NCBI GenBank assembly: GCA_910587925.1
Contig: CAJUOC010000005.1
Span: 39,094-103,093, forward strand
Direction: 5' to 3'
Length of the DNA: 64,000 nucleotides
Source of the DNA: an uncultured Muribaculaceae bacterium
Lineage (GTDB): Bacteria > Bacteroidota > Bacteroidia > Bacteroidales > Muribaculaceae
In this document: positions 25,278-33,342 of the stretch, one piece after another
Layout: the number at the start of each line of letters is the position of its first letter
Numbering within the stretch: position 1 is the stretch's first letter
Translations under genes and position numbers: made by a program
Notes under the pieces: generated by a model
Seen by the model: only the letters and a program-made list of their open reading frames with translations
Told to the model about the DNA's origin: nothing
Databases searched by the model: none

Positions 25278-26039
25278 TCAGGAGGCCTTTGCGGCCTTGT
25301 TGGCGGTGGCGAGATACTGGTCGATGGCCGCGGGCATGGATGGAGCCTGCACGGTGGGCGCCTCGATATCGATGCGCAGACCGGCGTCCTTGGCGGCTTT
25401 GGCGGTGCTCACGCCGAAGGTGGCCACAGCGATGTCGCCCTGCACGAAGTCGGGGAAATTCTTGGTGAGCGACTCGATACCCTGGGGGCTGAAGAATACG
25501 AGCATGTCGTAGTCAAAGGGCTCGCCGGGGGTGAAGTCGTTGCTGACGGTGCGGTACATGGCGGCGCGGCTCACCTGGATATGGTTGGCGGCAAAGAGCT
25601 CGGCGTCGCTGCCGTTGTTGACATCGCTCACAGCGTAGAGATACTTCTCATCTTTGTGCTTGAGTATGAAGGGGATGAGGTCTACGAGCTTGCCGGTCTT
25701 GGCAGCGAATATCTTGCGCTTGCGGTATACGATGTACTTCTGGAGATAATTGGCAATCGACTCGGAGGTGCAGAAATACTTCTGCGTCTCGGGCACGGTG
25801 ATACGCATCTCCTCGCAGAGGCGGAAGAAATTGTCGATAGCGGTCTTAGCTGTAAAAATTATAGCGGAGTGGTCGGCAATGGATACTTTCTGGGCACGAA
25901 ATTCCTTGGCCGAGAGGCCTTCGACCTTGATGAAGGGGCGGAATACTATGTCGACGCCGTACCGCTCGGCGAGGTCGAAGTATGGCGACTTCTCCGAGGT
26001 GGGCCGGGGCTGCGATACGAGTATCTTGTGTACTTTCAC
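25278..26039 (-). CDS. hemD: HemD-like uroporphyrinogen-III synthase
   Basis: A 253-residue HemD-family protein. It starts KILVSQPRPTSEKSPYFDLAERYG and contains the domain-linking AVSDVNNGSDAELFAANHIQVSRAAMYRT and the C-terminal VFFSPQGIESLTKNF and VATFGVSTAKAAKDAG segments of the family. The enzyme closes hydroxymethylbilane to uroporphyrinogen III. No other hem gene is nearby, and in Bacteroidales the gene is regularly found with rnpA-yidD, as here. The sequence is less GC-biased than its neighbours. A TACCTTTG sequence at 26138-26145 inside the upstream gene may be its own promoter. Confidence 0.86.
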   Translation of the reverse strand: MKVHKILVSQPRPTSEKSPYFDLAERYGVDIVFRPFIKVEGLSAKEFRAQKVSIADHSAIIFTAKTAIDNFFRLCEEMRITVPETQKYFCTSESIANYLQKYIVYRKRKIFAAKTGKLVDLIPFILKHKDEKYLYAVSDVNNGSDAELFAANHIQVSRAAMYRTVSNDFTPGEPFDYDMLVFFSPQGIESLTKNFPDFVQGDIAVATFGVSTAKAAKDAGLRIDIEAPTVQAPSMPAAIDQYLATANKAAKAS

Positions 26040-26067
26040 TTGTTGTAATTTATAGAAGTTAAGAGGT

Positions 26068-26922
26068 TTAAATGGCCTGTAACACCATTAAGCGGGAGCA
26101 GAAATAGACAAAAGCCACAGGTACTATTTCAAGGGTGCAAAGGTACAAAATAAAATAGAGTAAAGAGCCAAGATGTGCGTAAAAAATTCTAAATCCCTTG
26201 ATTATGAACAGCAGACGGGCACATACATACAGCGCTGCCGCGGCTGTGACAGCGGCGGCCGTCAGCGGCGGATAGAATACCGCCAGCACCGCCGGCAGTA
26301 TCAGCGCTATGCCGAGCAGGGCCTGCGAGGCATTGAATCCGCGCAGCCACTCGCGCCTCCCGGCCGGTGTGCTGAAGGCATAGCCCACGGCTGAGTATGC
26401 ACACAGCTCGGCCACATAGTAGAGGGTACATATGCCGATTACTCCACCCACCGCCAGGCCGGTGAGCGCCCGCGGCTCCATCAGGTCGAGGCGGCACACG
26501 GCCGCGCACAGCAGTATGCCGCAGCATACCACACACTGTATGAGCATGAGTATCAGTATACGGGTATCGGCGGCCGGATGCTCGTCAAATAAATTGTCGC
26601 GGCCGCCGCGCAGGCGCCATACTTCCTTGCCGTAGATGCGCAGCACCCGGCCGAAGTGGCTGAAATTGTATGTCATCACCACTGCCATCAGAGCGATGAG
26701 CAGCAGGAAGCCCGAGCGGTTGCCGGGCTGCATGGGGCGCGGCTCGGGCATGAGGCCGCTGTGCCAGTCGGGTACCTCGACGGCGGGGACGGAGGCGGCC
26801 ACAGTGTCGCACTCGGCGCCCAGCGCACGGGTGTATACCGTGTCGGTGAGCGACGCAAAGGGGTGCAGCGGCTCAAAGCAGACGATGCTGTCGTGGCGGG
26901 CTATGTCGAGTGAGTCGGGCAC
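26068..26922 (-). CDS. DUF4271 family membrane protein
   Basis: A 284-residue protein with about eight hydrophobic segments beginning at residue 70 (FLLLIALMAVVMTYNF) after a soluble N-terminal part. The end, LYFILYLCTLEIVPVAFVYFC, matches the DUF4271 family, a Bacteroidetes-specific group commonly beside hemD. The function is unknown. It begins 3 bp after the LOG gene and ends 28 bp before hemD, so it joins them in one unit. Confidence 0.82.
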   Translation of the reverse strand: MPDSLDIARHDSIVCFEPLHPFASLTDTVYTRALGAECDTVAASVPAVEVPDWHSGLMPEPRPMQPGNRSGFLLLIALMAVVMTYNFSHFGRVLRIYGKEVWRLRGGRDNLFDEHPAADTRILILMLIQCVVCCGILLCAAVCRLDLMEPRALTGLAVGGVIGICTLYYVAELCAYSAVGYAFSTPAGRREWLRGFNASQALLGIALILPAVLAVFYPPLTAAAVTAAAALYVCARLLFIIKGFRIFYAHLGSLLYFILYLCTLEIVPVAFVYFCSRLMVLQAI

Positions 26923-26925
26923 GGG

Positions 26926-27489
26926 TCAGCGGGGGGCTATGGCGAGGCGCACGGCCTCGGCGGGATCGTCGGTCACGGCAGGGGGCTCGATGCCGCCGTC
27001 GCGCATGAAGCCGTGGGCCGTGCAAGCGGCGAGCTGCGCCAGGAAGGGGTCGTAGTATCCTCCGGGATTGTATATCACTATATTGCCGGTGAAGATGCCC
27101 AGCTTTCGCCAGGTGATAATCTCGGCCAGCTCCTCGAGGGTGCCCACTCCGCCCGGAAGAGCTATCACGCCGCGCGAGCGGGCGGCAAATGTCTTCTTGC
27201 GCTCGCCCATATCGGCGGCGACTATGGTATATGTGGTGTCGGTGTCGAGCCAGCCCTTGTCGACCATGAAGCGGGGTATCACGGCGAGAGTCTCGCCGCC
27301 GGCGCGGCGGCAGGCGTCGGCCGTGGCGTGCATCAGGCCCATGCGGCCGCCGCCGTAGATGAGGGGCACGCCGGCCTCGGCCAGGGCAGCGCCGATGGCG
27401 CGTGCGCCGGCGGCATACCCGGGCATATCTCCCTCGCAGGAGCCGCAGTACACGGTGACGCCCCCGCAGATGTCGTCTGATGTTTTCAT
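26926..27489 (-). CDS. LOG-family protein (TIGR00730-like)
   Basis: ATG 27489 (MKTSDDICGGVTVYCGSCEG) gives 187 residues. The family's nucleotide-binding loop LIYGGGRMGLMHATADA and the catalytic PGGVGTLEELAEIITWRKLG are both present. Plant and some bacterial homologues release cytokinin bases from the 5'-monophosphates; others are general nucleotide 5'-monophosphate nucleosidases. The role here is not determined. A TATCTTTG box ends only 4 bases before this ATG, so the message may be almost leaderless. Confidence 0.9.
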   Translation of the reverse strand: MKTSDDICGGVTVYCGSCEGDMPGYAAGARAIGAALAEAGVPLIYGGGRMGLMHATADACRRAGGETLAVIPRFMVDKGWLDTDTTYTIVAADMGERKKTFAARSRGVIALPGGVGTLEELAEIITWRKLGIFTGNIVIYNPGGYYDPFLAQLAACTAHGFMRDGGIEPPAVTDDPAEAVRLAIAPR

Positions 27490-27493
27490 GCGG

Positions 27494-27501
27494 CAAAGAT
27501 A
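27494..27501 (-). promoter_or_regulatory. Putative -7 element directly upstream of the LOG gene
   Basis: Minus-strand TATCTTTG fits TAnnTTTG and ends 4 bases before the start codon. No TTTG at the -33 position was found. Confidence 0.45.
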
Positions 27502-27523
27502 CTGATTTTTTAGCAATATAGTA

Positions 27524-27551
27524 GCAGCCGGCCCCATAGATGGCCGGCTGC
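27524..27551 (-). other. Perfect 10-bp inverted repeat upstream of the LOG gene
   Basis: GCAGCCGGCC (27524-27533) and GGCCGGCTGC (27542-27551) form a hairpin with an 8-base loop. On the minus strand it is followed by an AT-rich stretch with a run of T (27506-27511), so it may be a backup terminator after the non-coding RNA. Confidence 0.5.
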
Positions 27552-27601
27552 CGCTGCGTTAAGGATATTGTGTAGTCTACTGTATGGTCTTTATGTCCAT
27601 A

Positions 27602-27641
27602 TAAAAAATCATCCGCCGCGGCTCCCGTATGCCGGGCGGAT
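27602..27641 (-). terminator. Rho-independent terminator of the ncRNA
   Basis: On the minus strand ATCCGCC-CGGC pairs with GCCG-C-GGCGGAT (27611-27641), about 11 bp with one bulge, followed two bases later by six T residues. This is the strongest terminator in the region. Confidence 0.88.
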
Positions 27642-27880
27642 ACAATTATTCCCGCCTTGCATGTAGAATCTGCCGCGACTCGCGGACACGCCTCTTGTGG
27701 AGGCCTGCCGGTCAGCGTAGAGATTCTGCAAGACGGGACGCAGTATGTCGGTGATTTGCCTCCCGGAGCTGTACCCGGGTCGGCGGGGATAAAGAGCCGT
27801 CCCTTTGCTTTTTACCGCACGGATACGGTAAAATTGCCGTGGCAATGTAATTATCCCTCCGCCACGATGTGACGGATTTG
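27603..27880 (-). ncRNA. Structured non-coding RNA, about 278 nt (6S-like?)
   Basis: A gap of 456 bases between genes carries a good promoter at one end and an ideal terminator at the other, with no convincing reading frame. Two folding domains are visible. The 5' domain is closed by 27851-27863 pairing with 27782-27792 and holds a perfect 8-bp hairpin (TTTTACCG, 27810-27817, with CGGTAAAA, 27826-27833). The 3' domain has a long irregular stem: 27721-27738 pairs with 27650-27671 and then opens into a large internal bubble, reminiscent of 6S RNA. I found no signature of RNase P RNA or tmRNA. Identity is inference; existence of a structured transcript is well supported. Confidence 0.72.
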
Positions 27881-27885
27881 CATCG

Positions 27886-27917
27886 CAAAAATAAGCATTT
27901 GCCGCGAATAAATCAAA
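27886..27917 (-). promoter_or_regulatory. Promoter of the ncRNA
   Basis: Minus strand: TTTG (27914-27917), 20-base spacer, TATTTTTG (27886-27893), matching the Bacteroidetes consensus. It lies beyond the stop of the convergent-free upstream glycosyltransferase gene (27946), so it can only drive the non-coding stretch. Confidence 0.78.
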
Positions 27918-27945
27918 AATGCGTGCAGATTTCTCACCTGATCTG

Positions 27946-28722
27946 TCACCGGTGGAAAAATCCCTGCAACATATACATAGCGCTCTGCCACAGCGGAGCG
28001 GGACGGCGCGGTATGTCGCGCAGGGTGCGGGCGAGGCCCTCGGCAAGGCCGTAGCGCAGGCGGAAGTAGCCGCCCTGGGCGCGCAGCACTCCGCGGGTGG
28101 CGCGGCGGTGGCCGGTGGTAAGACCCGGATGCTCGCATACGTCGAGGGGCACAAACATGCCGTGAAGCCCGGCGCGCTGTAGGGTGAGCAGCATCACTAT
28201 ATCCTCGCCGGCCAGAAAGTATGGCGCGCCGGGGCCGAAGTCGGTGGAAAAGCGTATGCCGGGCCGCAGCGAGCTGCGCCTTATGGCCAGCTCAAATGCC
28301 GTGAGATAGTATCCGCGGGGCTCGCGGCCGTCGAGACATGCCTCGGCGGGCGGATAGTGCTTGGCGTCGGCGCCGGTATGGCGGAAGGTCACGTAGTCGA
28401 CCTCGGGGTGGCGGGCAAAGTAGTCGCGCAGGGCCTCAAGGGCCGGGGCGCTGTAGTTGAGGTCGTCGTCGGCCACCACCACTATGTCGCCCTCGGCACG
28501 GTCGAGGGCATGATTGCGGTTGAGGCTGATGCCGGCGCTGCGGTGCTGTATCACTCTCACATCGGGGCGCAGCAGGGTATCGGGCACGCGCAGGGGCGAG
28601 CCGTCGGGGCTCTGGGCACACACGGTGTATGTAAGCCCGTCGAGGGCCGGCAGAGTCATGCGGCCGGCGCGCTCGATACCGGCGCGGCCGAGTGTGGCTA
28701 TCTGTATTTCGATGGTCAGCAT
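27946..28722 (-). CDS. Family 2 glycosyltransferase
   Basis: A 258-residue GT-A protein. It begins LTIEIQIATLGRAGIERAGR; the metal-binding DDD equivalent is VVVADDDLNYSAPALEAL, following the SLNRNHALDRAEGDIV segment common to GT2 enzymes. A later AGEDIVMLLTLQRAGL contains the ED motif often catalytic in this group. Sugar donor and acceptor are unknown. It overlaps the next glycosyltransferase by 7 bp, so the two likely act on the same surface polysaccharide or glycolipid. Confidence 0.85.
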   Translation of the reverse strand: MLTIEIQIATLGRAGIERAGRMTLPALDGLTYTVCAQSPDGSPLRVPDTLLRPDVRVIQHRSAGISLNRNHALDRAEGDIVVVADDDLNYSAPALEALRDYFARHPEVDYVTFRHTGADAKHYPPAEACLDGREPRGYYLTAFELAIRRSSLRPGIRFSTDFGPGAPYFLAGEDIVMLLTLQRAGLHGMFVPLDVCEHPGLTTGHRRATRGVLRAQGGYFRLRYGLAEGLARTLRDIPRRPAPLWQSAMYMLQGFFHR

Positions 28723-29822
28723 AGGCGGTCCCAGAGGTCGAGAAAGCGGCCGGCCACGAGGTCGGCATCATTGTGTCGCGACACGAAGGCCGGACCCTCG
28801 GCAGCGGCGGCCCGCACCTCGTCGGGGCGGGTGACAAGCCGCTCGCAGAGCAGGTCGGGGCCGCTCTCGCTTGGCTCGGCATTGAAGACGGGGCGCATCG
28901 TGCGCTCGCCGATAAAGCGGTAGTAATCTTCCTCGCCGCCGCTCACCACAGCCTTGCCGCGGGCCATGGCCAGCAGGGCGTTGAGCGCCGGAGTGTATGA
29001 GTAAAGCTGGTCTACGAGGAGGTCGGTCGAGTCGAGCCGGCGCAGATACTCGGCATACGGCAGATTCTCGACTATATCGAGGGTGGCGGCGCCCGGGTGG
29101 CGGTCTATGGCGGCGCGCAGCGCCTGCTCGAGGCGGTCGGTGCCCTTCCAGGGCATACGGTGTCGGTCGCGCCCGAGCATGATGCGCAGCGGCCCGCTCT
29201 TGCTTGCGGGCTGCACGTCGGCCACTCTCTCCACGGGCAGGCCTGTATAGACGGCACGGTCGGGGCCGAGGCGGGCCTCCATGGCGAGGTGATACTCATA
29301 TAGAGTGGTGGCGGCGCCGGCCACGCTGTCGTATACATACTCGCAGTAGGAGGCGAGCGCTCCCTGCTGCCAGCGGCGGTTCTCGGCCAGGAAGGCGTCA
29401 GTGCGGCGGTTGGGTGTGCCGTCGGGATTGGTAAACTCGGTGTACCGCAGCTTGCAGCCGGGGCCGAGATAATAGTCCATCATGGCCTTGTCTGTACCGG
29501 CGGCGGTGAGAAACACCGCGCCATTGTCGCGGCGCAGGCGGTCGAATATCTCGCGCAGACGGGCGGGGCGCAGACGGGCAAATGCCGGGCTGATCATCGA
29601 CACCACGTCGAATCCCCGCAGCGGGGCTGTCCAGCGCAGCCGGGCATACAGCAGTGCGCCGCCGGCGGGGCCGGGCAGCGGTCGGCCGAGGTCGTAGGGG
29701 CGCTCGGTCTGCATCCATGCGCCGCCGTCGGTGGCCACGGTCACGGTGTGGCCGCGGCGCGTGAGGGCGCGCCCCAGGGTGAGGTGGCACGCGCTGTAGT
29801 CGCCCAGCAGGAGGATACGCAT
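28716..29822 (-). CDS. Glycosyltransferase, GT-B (family 1/4-like)
   Basis: A 368-residue GT-B-like protein with an N-terminal Rossmann start MRILLLGDYSACHLTLGRAL and a C-terminal domain containing DLLVDQLYSYTPALNALLAMARGKAVVSGGEEDYY, where the E-x7-E-type nucleotide-sugar region is expected. The match is clear for fold and weaker for family. It directly precedes (overlap 7 bp) the family 2 enzyme and follows the unknown 171-residue gene by 14 bp. Confidence 0.75.
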   Translation of the reverse strand: MRILLLGDYSACHLTLGRALTRRGHTVTVATDGGAWMQTERPYDLGRPLPGPAGGALLYARLRWTAPLRGFDVVSMISPAFARLRPARLREIFDRLRRDNGAVFLTAAGTDKAMMDYYLGPGCKLRYTEFTNPDGTPNRRTDAFLAENRRWQQGALASYCEYVYDSVAGAATTLYEYHLAMEARLGPDRAVYTGLPVERVADVQPASKSGPLRIMLGRDRHRMPWKGTDRLEQALRAAIDRHPGAATLDIVENLPYAEYLRRLDSTDLLVDQLYSYTPALNALLAMARGKAVVSGGEEDYYRFIGERTMRPVFNAEPSESGPDLLCERLVTRPDEVRAAAAEGPAFVSRHNDADLVAGRFLDLWDRLC

Positions 29823-29836
29823 GTGCCTGAGTGAAA

Positions 29837-30352
29837 TCAGATATTGTTGAGACGGGCCAGTTGCTCGAGCACATCGCCGGCGCTCATGCGGCGGCGCATA
29901 CGCAGCAGTGTGGCGAAGTCGCCGGCCACAGTGCGCACCCCGGGGTGGGTGAAGAGCCGGGTGTGGTACTGGAGGTCGCGCTGGTAGAGGCGGTCGAGCT
30001 CGTCGTCGTCGAGCTCGCAGTGGTCGCGGCCCTCGGCAAAGATGAAGTCGTGGAGCCGGGTCATCAGCTCGTCGGAGGGACGGCGGCCGGCGGCATAGTG
30101 GCGGCAGAGCACATTGCCCAGCAGCAGCGCCGACTCCACCCGGAACTGGCGCAGGTATTCATTCCAGGCGATGCGGGCGCTCTGGCGGGGATTTCCGCTG
30201 AAATAAAACTCCTCTGCGAGTCGCAGCGGCTCGTCGTCGTCGATGCATACCTCGGCGAGCGCCGACTCGCAGTCACACGCCACCAGGGCGATGGCCATGC
30301 CGGCCACGCCGAGGCTGCGGTCTGTCTCGTCGGTATATTTCAATTCTTTCAT
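29837..30352 (-). CDS. Conserved-looking protein of unknown function
   Basis: A 171-residue soluble, mostly helical protein with no signal or membrane segment. It has many acidic residues (ACDCESALAEVCIDDDEPLR, CELDDDELDRLYQRD) and a basic patch LLRMRRRM near the end. I do not recognise it. Its tight packing (2 bp after the PorZ-like gene, 14 bp before a glycosyltransferase) and protein-like composition support it as a real gene. Confidence 0.72.
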   Translation of the reverse strand: MKELKYTDETDRSLGVAGMAIALVACDCESALAEVCIDDDEPLRLAEEFYFSGNPRQSARIAWNEYLRQFRVESALLLGNVLCRHYAAGRRPSDELMTRLHDFIFAEGRDHCELDDDELDRLYQRDLQYHTRLFTHPGVRTVAGDFATLLRMRRRMSAGDVLEQLARLNNI

Positions 30353-30354
30353 CG

Positions 30355-32751
30355 TCAGTTGATCACTACAATTTTAGTCACCGCGCCCGACGAGCTGCCG
30401 TCGGAGTTTTGCGATGCCAATACCATATACACGCCCGAGCGCACGCGCTCGCCGGCGGCATTGCAGCCGTCCCACACATACATGCCGCCCTCGGAGCGGC
30501 CCTGGGCCACGACGTTGCCCTGCGAGTCGGCAATCTTCACGAGCGAGTTGTCCATCAGACCCTGGATGGTGATCCAGCCCTCGTAGTCGGGTCGCACGGG
30601 ATTGGGAAAGGCATATACCTCGGAGTAATCGTCGGCGGCCGGAGCGGCATTGCTGTTGTATATGAATGCGCCGGCGGCTGTGTTGACATATACCTCGTTG
30701 CCCTGCGGATTGCAGTATACGCCCCACACCTGATTGGTGGGCATGGGCGAGTTGGTATTGGTGAAGTTCTCGAGAATCTCGGTACCGTCGGCACTCACCA
30801 GGAAGAGACCCGAGGCCTCGGTCGACACCCACTTGCGGTTGAGGGGGTCGGTGGCGATGCCGTTTATCACGTCGGTCGACAGCAGATAGTCGGCATATAC
30901 GGTGCCGTCGTTTCGGGCTACCTTGGGACGCGTCACATAGAGCTTGCCGTCGACGGCAGCCTTGGAGAGGTCGTCGACCACAAAGATTCCCTCCGACGTA
31001 CCGAGCCATATGCGGCCCTCGTTGTCGACCTCATAGCAGGTGGGGATGATATTTCCGATGGTGTTGCCGTCCTGGGTGATGAAGGCATAGAGGCAGGTAT
31101 GCACATCGTCGGTGGGGTCGGGAGTGCCCTTTGTGTCGATGATGGCCTTCATGTCGGTATAGTCGCCGGTAAAGAGCGCCAGCGTGGGGGTCTTGGGAGT
31201 GCTGATATAGAAGTAGCGGTAGCAGTCGCCGAAGCTGCGGTCAAACATGCGGGTGCTCCAGTCGGCTTTGGTCACCGACTTGGGATTCCGGCGCATGGCG
31301 GCCACCTTGTCGGCCGGCAGATGATGTATGGCGGGGATGTAGCCATCGTGGCGCGACAGAGCGTATACGCCTCCGGCGCCGTCGGTCGATACGCCCAGCA
31401 CCCAGGGCCAGCCGGCGATGAAGGGTGCGGTGGAGGAGTTGAAGGTGATGAGCAGCTTGCCGTCGACAGCCACATCAAGGCCATGGTCGAGGTCGGCAAA
31501 ATAGATGGTGGGCGGGTCATTGTCGTCGACAGCCATGCCGGTGCCGCTGATAAAGCCCGAGCGGCCATCGCTGAGCCAGGGGTTGACGCGGGTAAATGTG
31601 CCGCTCTCCCAGTCGAGGCGCTCCATGAGCTGATGGGTGGAGCCGACAAATGCGCCGGTGTACGACATGCCGCCGATGGGGGCGCGCGCGTAGCGCACGC
31701 CGCTCAGATACACGCTTTTGCCGTCGGCCGAGGGGCGAAACATCGCCGCGCCGGCCACCTGCGACGACTCGGGCATGTATTTGTCGCTCACTGTGACGGC
31801 CGAGCCGCCCGACACGTCGTAGCAGCCGATACCGTTGCGGTTGCCGGCCCATATCGATTTGGCGCCGCTCCACGAGCCGAGCACCTGGCCGCGTATGTCG
31901 GAGGGAAGGTCGGTAAACTCCACTCCGAAGTCTGTGCCTATCTTGACCCAGCCTGCCGAGCCTTTGCCGCCGACGCCTCCGTCGACATGCACCAGCTCGG
32001 CGATGCCGGGCACGCTGCGCAGGCCGGTGCCGTCGATGGCTTTGGCGGCGGGATTGACGGTACCTTTGTTTACATTGTTGGCGGTGAGATACACAAAGTC
32101 GGCTCCTGCGCCCGCGGGGGCTATCATGTCGGTAAACTTGGCCGGGGTCGACCATTTCTCAAAGGAAGAGAAATCGCGGTGGCGCTCCTTGGCGGGCGAG
32201 GCATACAGCTCGCCGTCACACAGGGCCAGTATGTAGCCGCCGGCCTCGATGATTTTTGTGAAGGCTTTGTCGTAGATACCGCTCTCTATCACATGGAAGT
32301 CTTTGTCGTCGAAGACCACAAAGCCGAAGTCGGTGGCCACGTACACGCGGCCGTCGGCAAAGCTCACATGACGCACCACCTTGGTGGTAAGCAGATTTGC
32401 CTCGCGTATGTCGGGCACATTTACCACTCGGCCGTCTTCGTGCACTATGTCTATATTGGAGTCGGTATACACGAGCACCATGTACTTGCGCCGCGGATTG
32501 TAGTACATATTGGACAGTCCGTGGCTCGACAGAGTCTGGCCGGGAGCGTAGTATGTGGTCTCGTCGGCCTTCTTGTCGTAGCTGTAGAGCGACGAGCCGG
32601 TGAGATAGTATACCTTTGAGGGTGTGTCGGTGACCTTGGTGAAGAGGGGACTCGACATGGGTACCACCTGCCACGAGCCGGTCATGCGCTGGGCGCATGC
32701 GACGCCGGCGGTGGCTGCTATGGCGATGAGGAGAGTATATAGTCTTTTCAT
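30355..32751 (-). CDS. PorZ-like two-propeller secreted protein with a T9SS-type C-terminal domain
   Basis: A 798-residue protein from ATG 32751 with a signal peptide (MKRLYTLLIAIAATAGVACA). Repeated blades such as SKVYYLTGSSLYSYDKK, GRVYVATDFGFVVFDD and GRIWLGTSEGIFVVDD mark two beta-propellers of the two-component-regulator type. The last about 85 residues (from YAFPNPVRPDYEG) form an immunoglobulin-like sorting domain of type A. This layout matches PorZ, a surface component of the type IX secretion attachment complex in Porphyromonas gingivalis. A general propeller lipoprotein is an alternative. Confidence 0.78.
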   Translation of the reverse strand: MKRLYTLLIAIAATAGVACAQRMTGSWQVVPMSSPLFTKVTDTPSKVYYLTGSSLYSYDKKADETTYYAPGQTLSSHGLSNMYYNPRRKYMVLVYTDSNIDIVHEDGRVVNVPDIREANLLTTKVVRHVSFADGRVYVATDFGFVVFDDKDFHVIESGIYDKAFTKIIEAGGYILALCDGELYASPAKERHRDFSSFEKWSTPAKFTDMIAPAGAGADFVYLTANNVNKGTVNPAAKAIDGTGLRSVPGIAELVHVDGGVGGKGSAGWVKIGTDFGVEFTDLPSDIRGQVLGSWSGAKSIWAGNRNGIGCYDVSGGSAVTVSDKYMPESSQVAGAAMFRPSADGKSVYLSGVRYARAPIGGMSYTGAFVGSTHQLMERLDWESGTFTRVNPWLSDGRSGFISGTGMAVDDNDPPTIYFADLDHGLDVAVDGKLLITFNSSTAPFIAGWPWVLGVSTDGAGGVYALSRHDGYIPAIHHLPADKVAAMRRNPKSVTKADWSTRMFDRSFGDCYRYFYISTPKTPTLALFTGDYTDMKAIIDTKGTPDPTDDVHTCLYAFITQDGNTIGNIIPTCYEVDNEGRIWLGTSEGIFVVDDLSKAAVDGKLYVTRPKVARNDGTVYADYLLSTDVINGIATDPLNRKWVSTEASGLFLVSADGTEILENFTNTNSPMPTNQVWGVYCNPQGNEVYVNTAAGAFIYNSNAAPAADDYSEVYAFPNPVRPDYEGWITIQGLMDNSLVKIADSQGNVVAQGRSEGGMYVWDGCNAAGERVRSGVYMVLASQNSDGSSSGAVTKIVVIN

Positions 32752-32753
32752 AT

Positions 32754-33335
32754 TCAGAGTGTCTTCAGATATTGGATGAGGCGGGCAGTGGCGCGGGCGC
32801 GGTGGCTCACGGAGTTTTTGGCCTCGGCCGATGCGCTGCCAAAGGTCTTGTCCCAGCCATCGGGACGAAACAGCGGGTCGTAGCCAAAGCCGCCGTCGCC
32901 CTCGGGAGCCGTGAGTATCTCGCCGTCGACGCGGCCCTCGAAGAGGTGCTCGCGGCCGTCGATGATAAGGGCGATGACTGTGCGGAAACATGCGCGGCGG
33001 TCGGTGATGTCGTCCATGCGCCGGAGCAGATGACGCATGTTGGCGGCCGAGTCGTGGTCGGTTCCGGGGGCGTAGCGCGCGCTGTGCACGCCGGGCTCGC
33101 CGCCGAGTGCCTCCACCTCCAGGCCGGTATCGTCGGCAAAGCAGTCGCAGCCGTAGCGCGATGCCACCCAGCGCGCTTTCTGCAGGGCATTGTCGCGGAG
33201 GGTGTCGCCGGTCTCGGGGATGTCGTCGGTGCAGCCGATATCGGAGAGCGAGCGTATGCACAGGCTGTCGCCTGCCATGGCGCGCAGCTCCGAGAGCTTA
33301 TGGGCATTGTTGGTGGCAAATACTATCGTACGCAT
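32754..33335 (-). CDS. rdgB: RdgB/HAM1 dITP/XTP pyrophosphatase
   Basis: House-cleaning enzyme hydrolysing non-canonical purine triphosphates (dITP, XTP) to monophosphates. It has 193 residues, the normal length. Signature segments: IVFATNNAHKLSEL, the metal-binding FADDTGLEVEALGGEPGVHSARYA, GDGGFGYDPLF and the closing NSVSHRARA. It ends 2 bp before the PorZ-like gene start. Confidence 0.95.
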   Translation of the reverse strand: MRTIVFATNNAHKLSELRAMAGDSLCIRSLSDIGCTDDIPETGDTLRDNALQKARWVASRYGCDCFADDTGLEVEALGGEPGVHSARYAPGTDHDSAANMRHLLRRMDDITDRRACFRTVIALIIDGREHLFEGRVDGEILTAPEGDGGFGYDPLFRPDGWDKTFGSASAEAKNSVSHRARATARLIQYLKTL

Positions 33336-33342
33336 ACTTATC

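Noticed and set aside
27603..27880. RNA as RNase P RNA or tmRNA
   Set aside because: Neither the conserved core of RNase P RNA nor a tRNA-like end and tag reading frame could be found.
27609..28154. 181-codon minus-strand frame across the non-coding RNA
   Set aside because: It overlaps the end of the glycosyltransferase in another frame, crosses the ncRNA promoter and has Arg/Pro/Ala shadow composition.
30409..32619. 736-codon plus-strand frame
   Set aside because: Antisense shadow of the PorZ-like gene; Gly/Val/His-rich without domains.
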